From Bacilli bacterium (lineage in GTDB: Bacteria; Bacillota_I; Bacilli_A; RF39; UBA660): 6,896 nt of DNA. Under the pieces are notes generated by a model. That model was not told where the DNA came from. It worked only from the letters and a program-made list of their open reading frames with translations, and ran no database searches. Below are positions 6,581-6,896 of this stretch, one piece after another; the stretch's first letter is position 1; each line of letters starts with the position of its first letter. Where the stretch lies: positions 1 through 6,896 of the forward strand of contig JAQVZV010000042.1 of assembly GCA_028708005.1 (NCBI GenBank), written 5' to 3'. The position numbers and the translations under genes are program-made.

Positions 6581-6615
6581 AAAATCTTGAAAGCCCAATG
6601 TTTTCAAGATTTTTT
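6581..6615 (+). terminator. Rho-independent terminator after tRNA-Arg
   Basis: A 12-bp perfect stem (6581-6592 with 6602-6613), core ATCTTGAAA/TTTCAAGAT, has a 9-base loop containing GCCCAATG and ends in a run of six T. The A-run on the left arm makes it potentially bidirectional. Confidence 0.8.
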
Positions 6616-6620
6616 ATATT

Positions 6621-6660
6621 TTGAAAGTATTATAAAGTATCATAAAGTAATTTAAAGTGA
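6621..6660. repeat. four tandem 10-bp repeats with AAAGT core (possible integrase arm-type sites)
   Basis: Four consecutive decamers (TTGAAAGTAT, TATAAAGTAT, CATAAAGTAA, TTTAAAGTGA) place AAAGT at 6624, 6634, 6644 and 6654. The exact 10-base period puts each core on the same face of the helix, as expected for a protein-binding array. Short tandem direct repeats next to a tRNA 3' end are typical of arm-type binding sites of tyrosine integrases. That reading is inference; no integrase gene remains in the window. Confidence 0.65.
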
Positions 6661-6665
6661 TTTTG

Positions 6666-6688
6666 TTTTCGGCACTTTTTTCGGCACT
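6666..6688 (-). repeat. TTTTCGGCACT direct repeat, possible relic of an integrase gene 3' end
   Basis: TTTTCGGCACT occurs at 6666-6676 and again at 6678-6688, a 12-base (four-codon) period. On the - strand it reads as a repeated peptide (SAEK-SAEN, or CRKK-CRK in another frame). Beyond about 6700 all three - strand frames meet stops, so no gene survives. A - strand integrase ending against a tRNA would lie in just this position. The repeat is seen; the integrase origin is inferred. Confidence 0.4.
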
Positions 6689-6778
6689 CTTATAAAAGGG
6701 TTAACTATCTAGTAAATAAAGGGTATAAATAAGAGTTAAGATTGAAAAAGGCACATAAATAAATTAAAAGCACTAATG

Positions 6779-6805
6779 AAACGACTAAAAGTCGTTTTAT
6801 TTTTT
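6779..6805 (+). terminator. Rho-independent terminator without an upstream gene
   Basis: AAACGACT (6779-6786) pairs with AGTCGTTT (6790-6797) around a 3-base AAA loop, followed by TATTTTTT to 6805. Orientation is +. No + strand gene lies between the tRNA terminator at 6581 and this hairpin, so it is either left over from a lost gene or insulates the next promoter. Confidence 0.7.
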
Positions 6806-6811
6806 CAAAAA

Positions 6812-6820
6812 TGATATAAT
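6812..6820 (+). promoter_or_regulatory. extended -10 promoter of the last gene
   Basis: TGATATAAT at 6812-6820 is a perfect TATAAT with the TGn extension, which can dispense with a -35; none is evident. The predicted start near 6827 gives a leader of about 19 bases to ATG 6846. It lies just behind the terminator ending at 6805. Confidence 0.55.
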
Positions 6821-6845
6821 ATATTTAGAAAAGTGCGGTGTTGAA

Positions 6846-6896
6846 ATGAAAAAGTTAAAATTAAAGATACATAGACTTAAAGAAAAAATTTCTTGG
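6846..6896 (+). CDS. start of an unidentified protein (first 17 codons)
   Basis: ATG 6846 opens a frame that continues to the window edge: MKKLKLKIHRLKEKISW. It is very basic (8 Lys/Arg of 17) and could be a cytosolic leader before a membrane segment or an amphipathic helix; too little is present to assign a family. GTGCGGTG at 6833-6840, 5 bases upstream, is a passable ribosome site, and the extended -10 promoter at 6812-6820 supports a real gene start here. Confidence 0.55.
   Translation, partial: MKKLKLKIHRLKEKISW

Noticed and set aside
6686..6736. Inverted repeat ACTCTTAT/ATAAGAGT with 35-base spacing as element ends
   Set aside because: Eight bases in AT-rich DNA is weak; no flanking target duplication and nothing between the arms.
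6776..6814. Twelve-codon ORF (MKRLKVVLFFQK) spanning the orphan terminator, as a leader peptide
   Set aside because: No ribosome site, and the extended -10 promoter of the next gene overlaps its end, so it would not be on that gene's transcript.
1..6896. Mollicutes code with TGA read as Trp
   Set aside because: Trp codons in the genes are TGG and all genes are full length under the standard code; no conserved Trp position needs TGA.
1..6896. CRISPR array, riboswitch, or complete insertion sequence
   Set aside because: No regularly spaced long repeats, no recognisable riboswitch or T-box core in the gaps, and no transposase or integrase coding region.

Overview
The window is AT-rich (roughly 30% GC by eye) and every supported gene lies on the + strand. 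Genes are tightly packed, Shine-Dalgarno sites are strong, and Trp is encoded by TGG with normal TAA/TAG stops. Together with the YmfF/YmfH pair and the YhaQ/YhaP-like transporter, this points to a low-GC Bacillota/Bacilli-type bacterium, possibly a gut or Mollicutes-like relative that keeps the standard code. The species cannot be named from the sequence.

Left part (1-5178): the 3' end of a DeoD-type purine nucleoside phosphorylase is followed by a tight four-gene block. ymfF is an M16 peptidase-like subunit without the zinc motif but with the R/Y pair, and ymfH is the M16 subunit with HxxEH. An ABC-2 ATPase and its permease follow. ymfF/ymfH and ATPase/permease overlap by 11 bases each (taking the starts chosen here), and ymfH and the ATPase are 2 bases apart, so the four are probably co-transcribed and translationally coupled. 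The two M16 proteins probably form one heterodimeric protease with a split active site; the ABC pair forms one membrane exporter of unknown substrate.

Middle part (5179-6363): two tandem HD-domain phosphohydrolase paralogues, roughly half identical by hand alignment. They are separated by a terminator whose stem includes the end of the first gene's stop codon, so they look like an old duplication whose copies are transcribed separately.

Right part (6364-6896): a broken tRNA-Arg(CCT) that loses its match just after the anticodon loop, then an intact tRNA-Arg(CCT) with encoded CCA and a terminator. Next comes a gene-free stretch with four helically phased 10-bp AAAGT repeats and a TTTTCGGCACT direct repeat. 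I read this as a probable footprint of a tyrosine-integrase element at a tRNA-Arg site. An orphan terminator and an extended -10 promoter precede the first 17 codons of an unidentified gene that runs off the window.

No CRISPR array, complete mobile element or clearly new system is visible. The tRNA/attachment-site relic and the M16-plus-ABC operon are the parts most worth following up.
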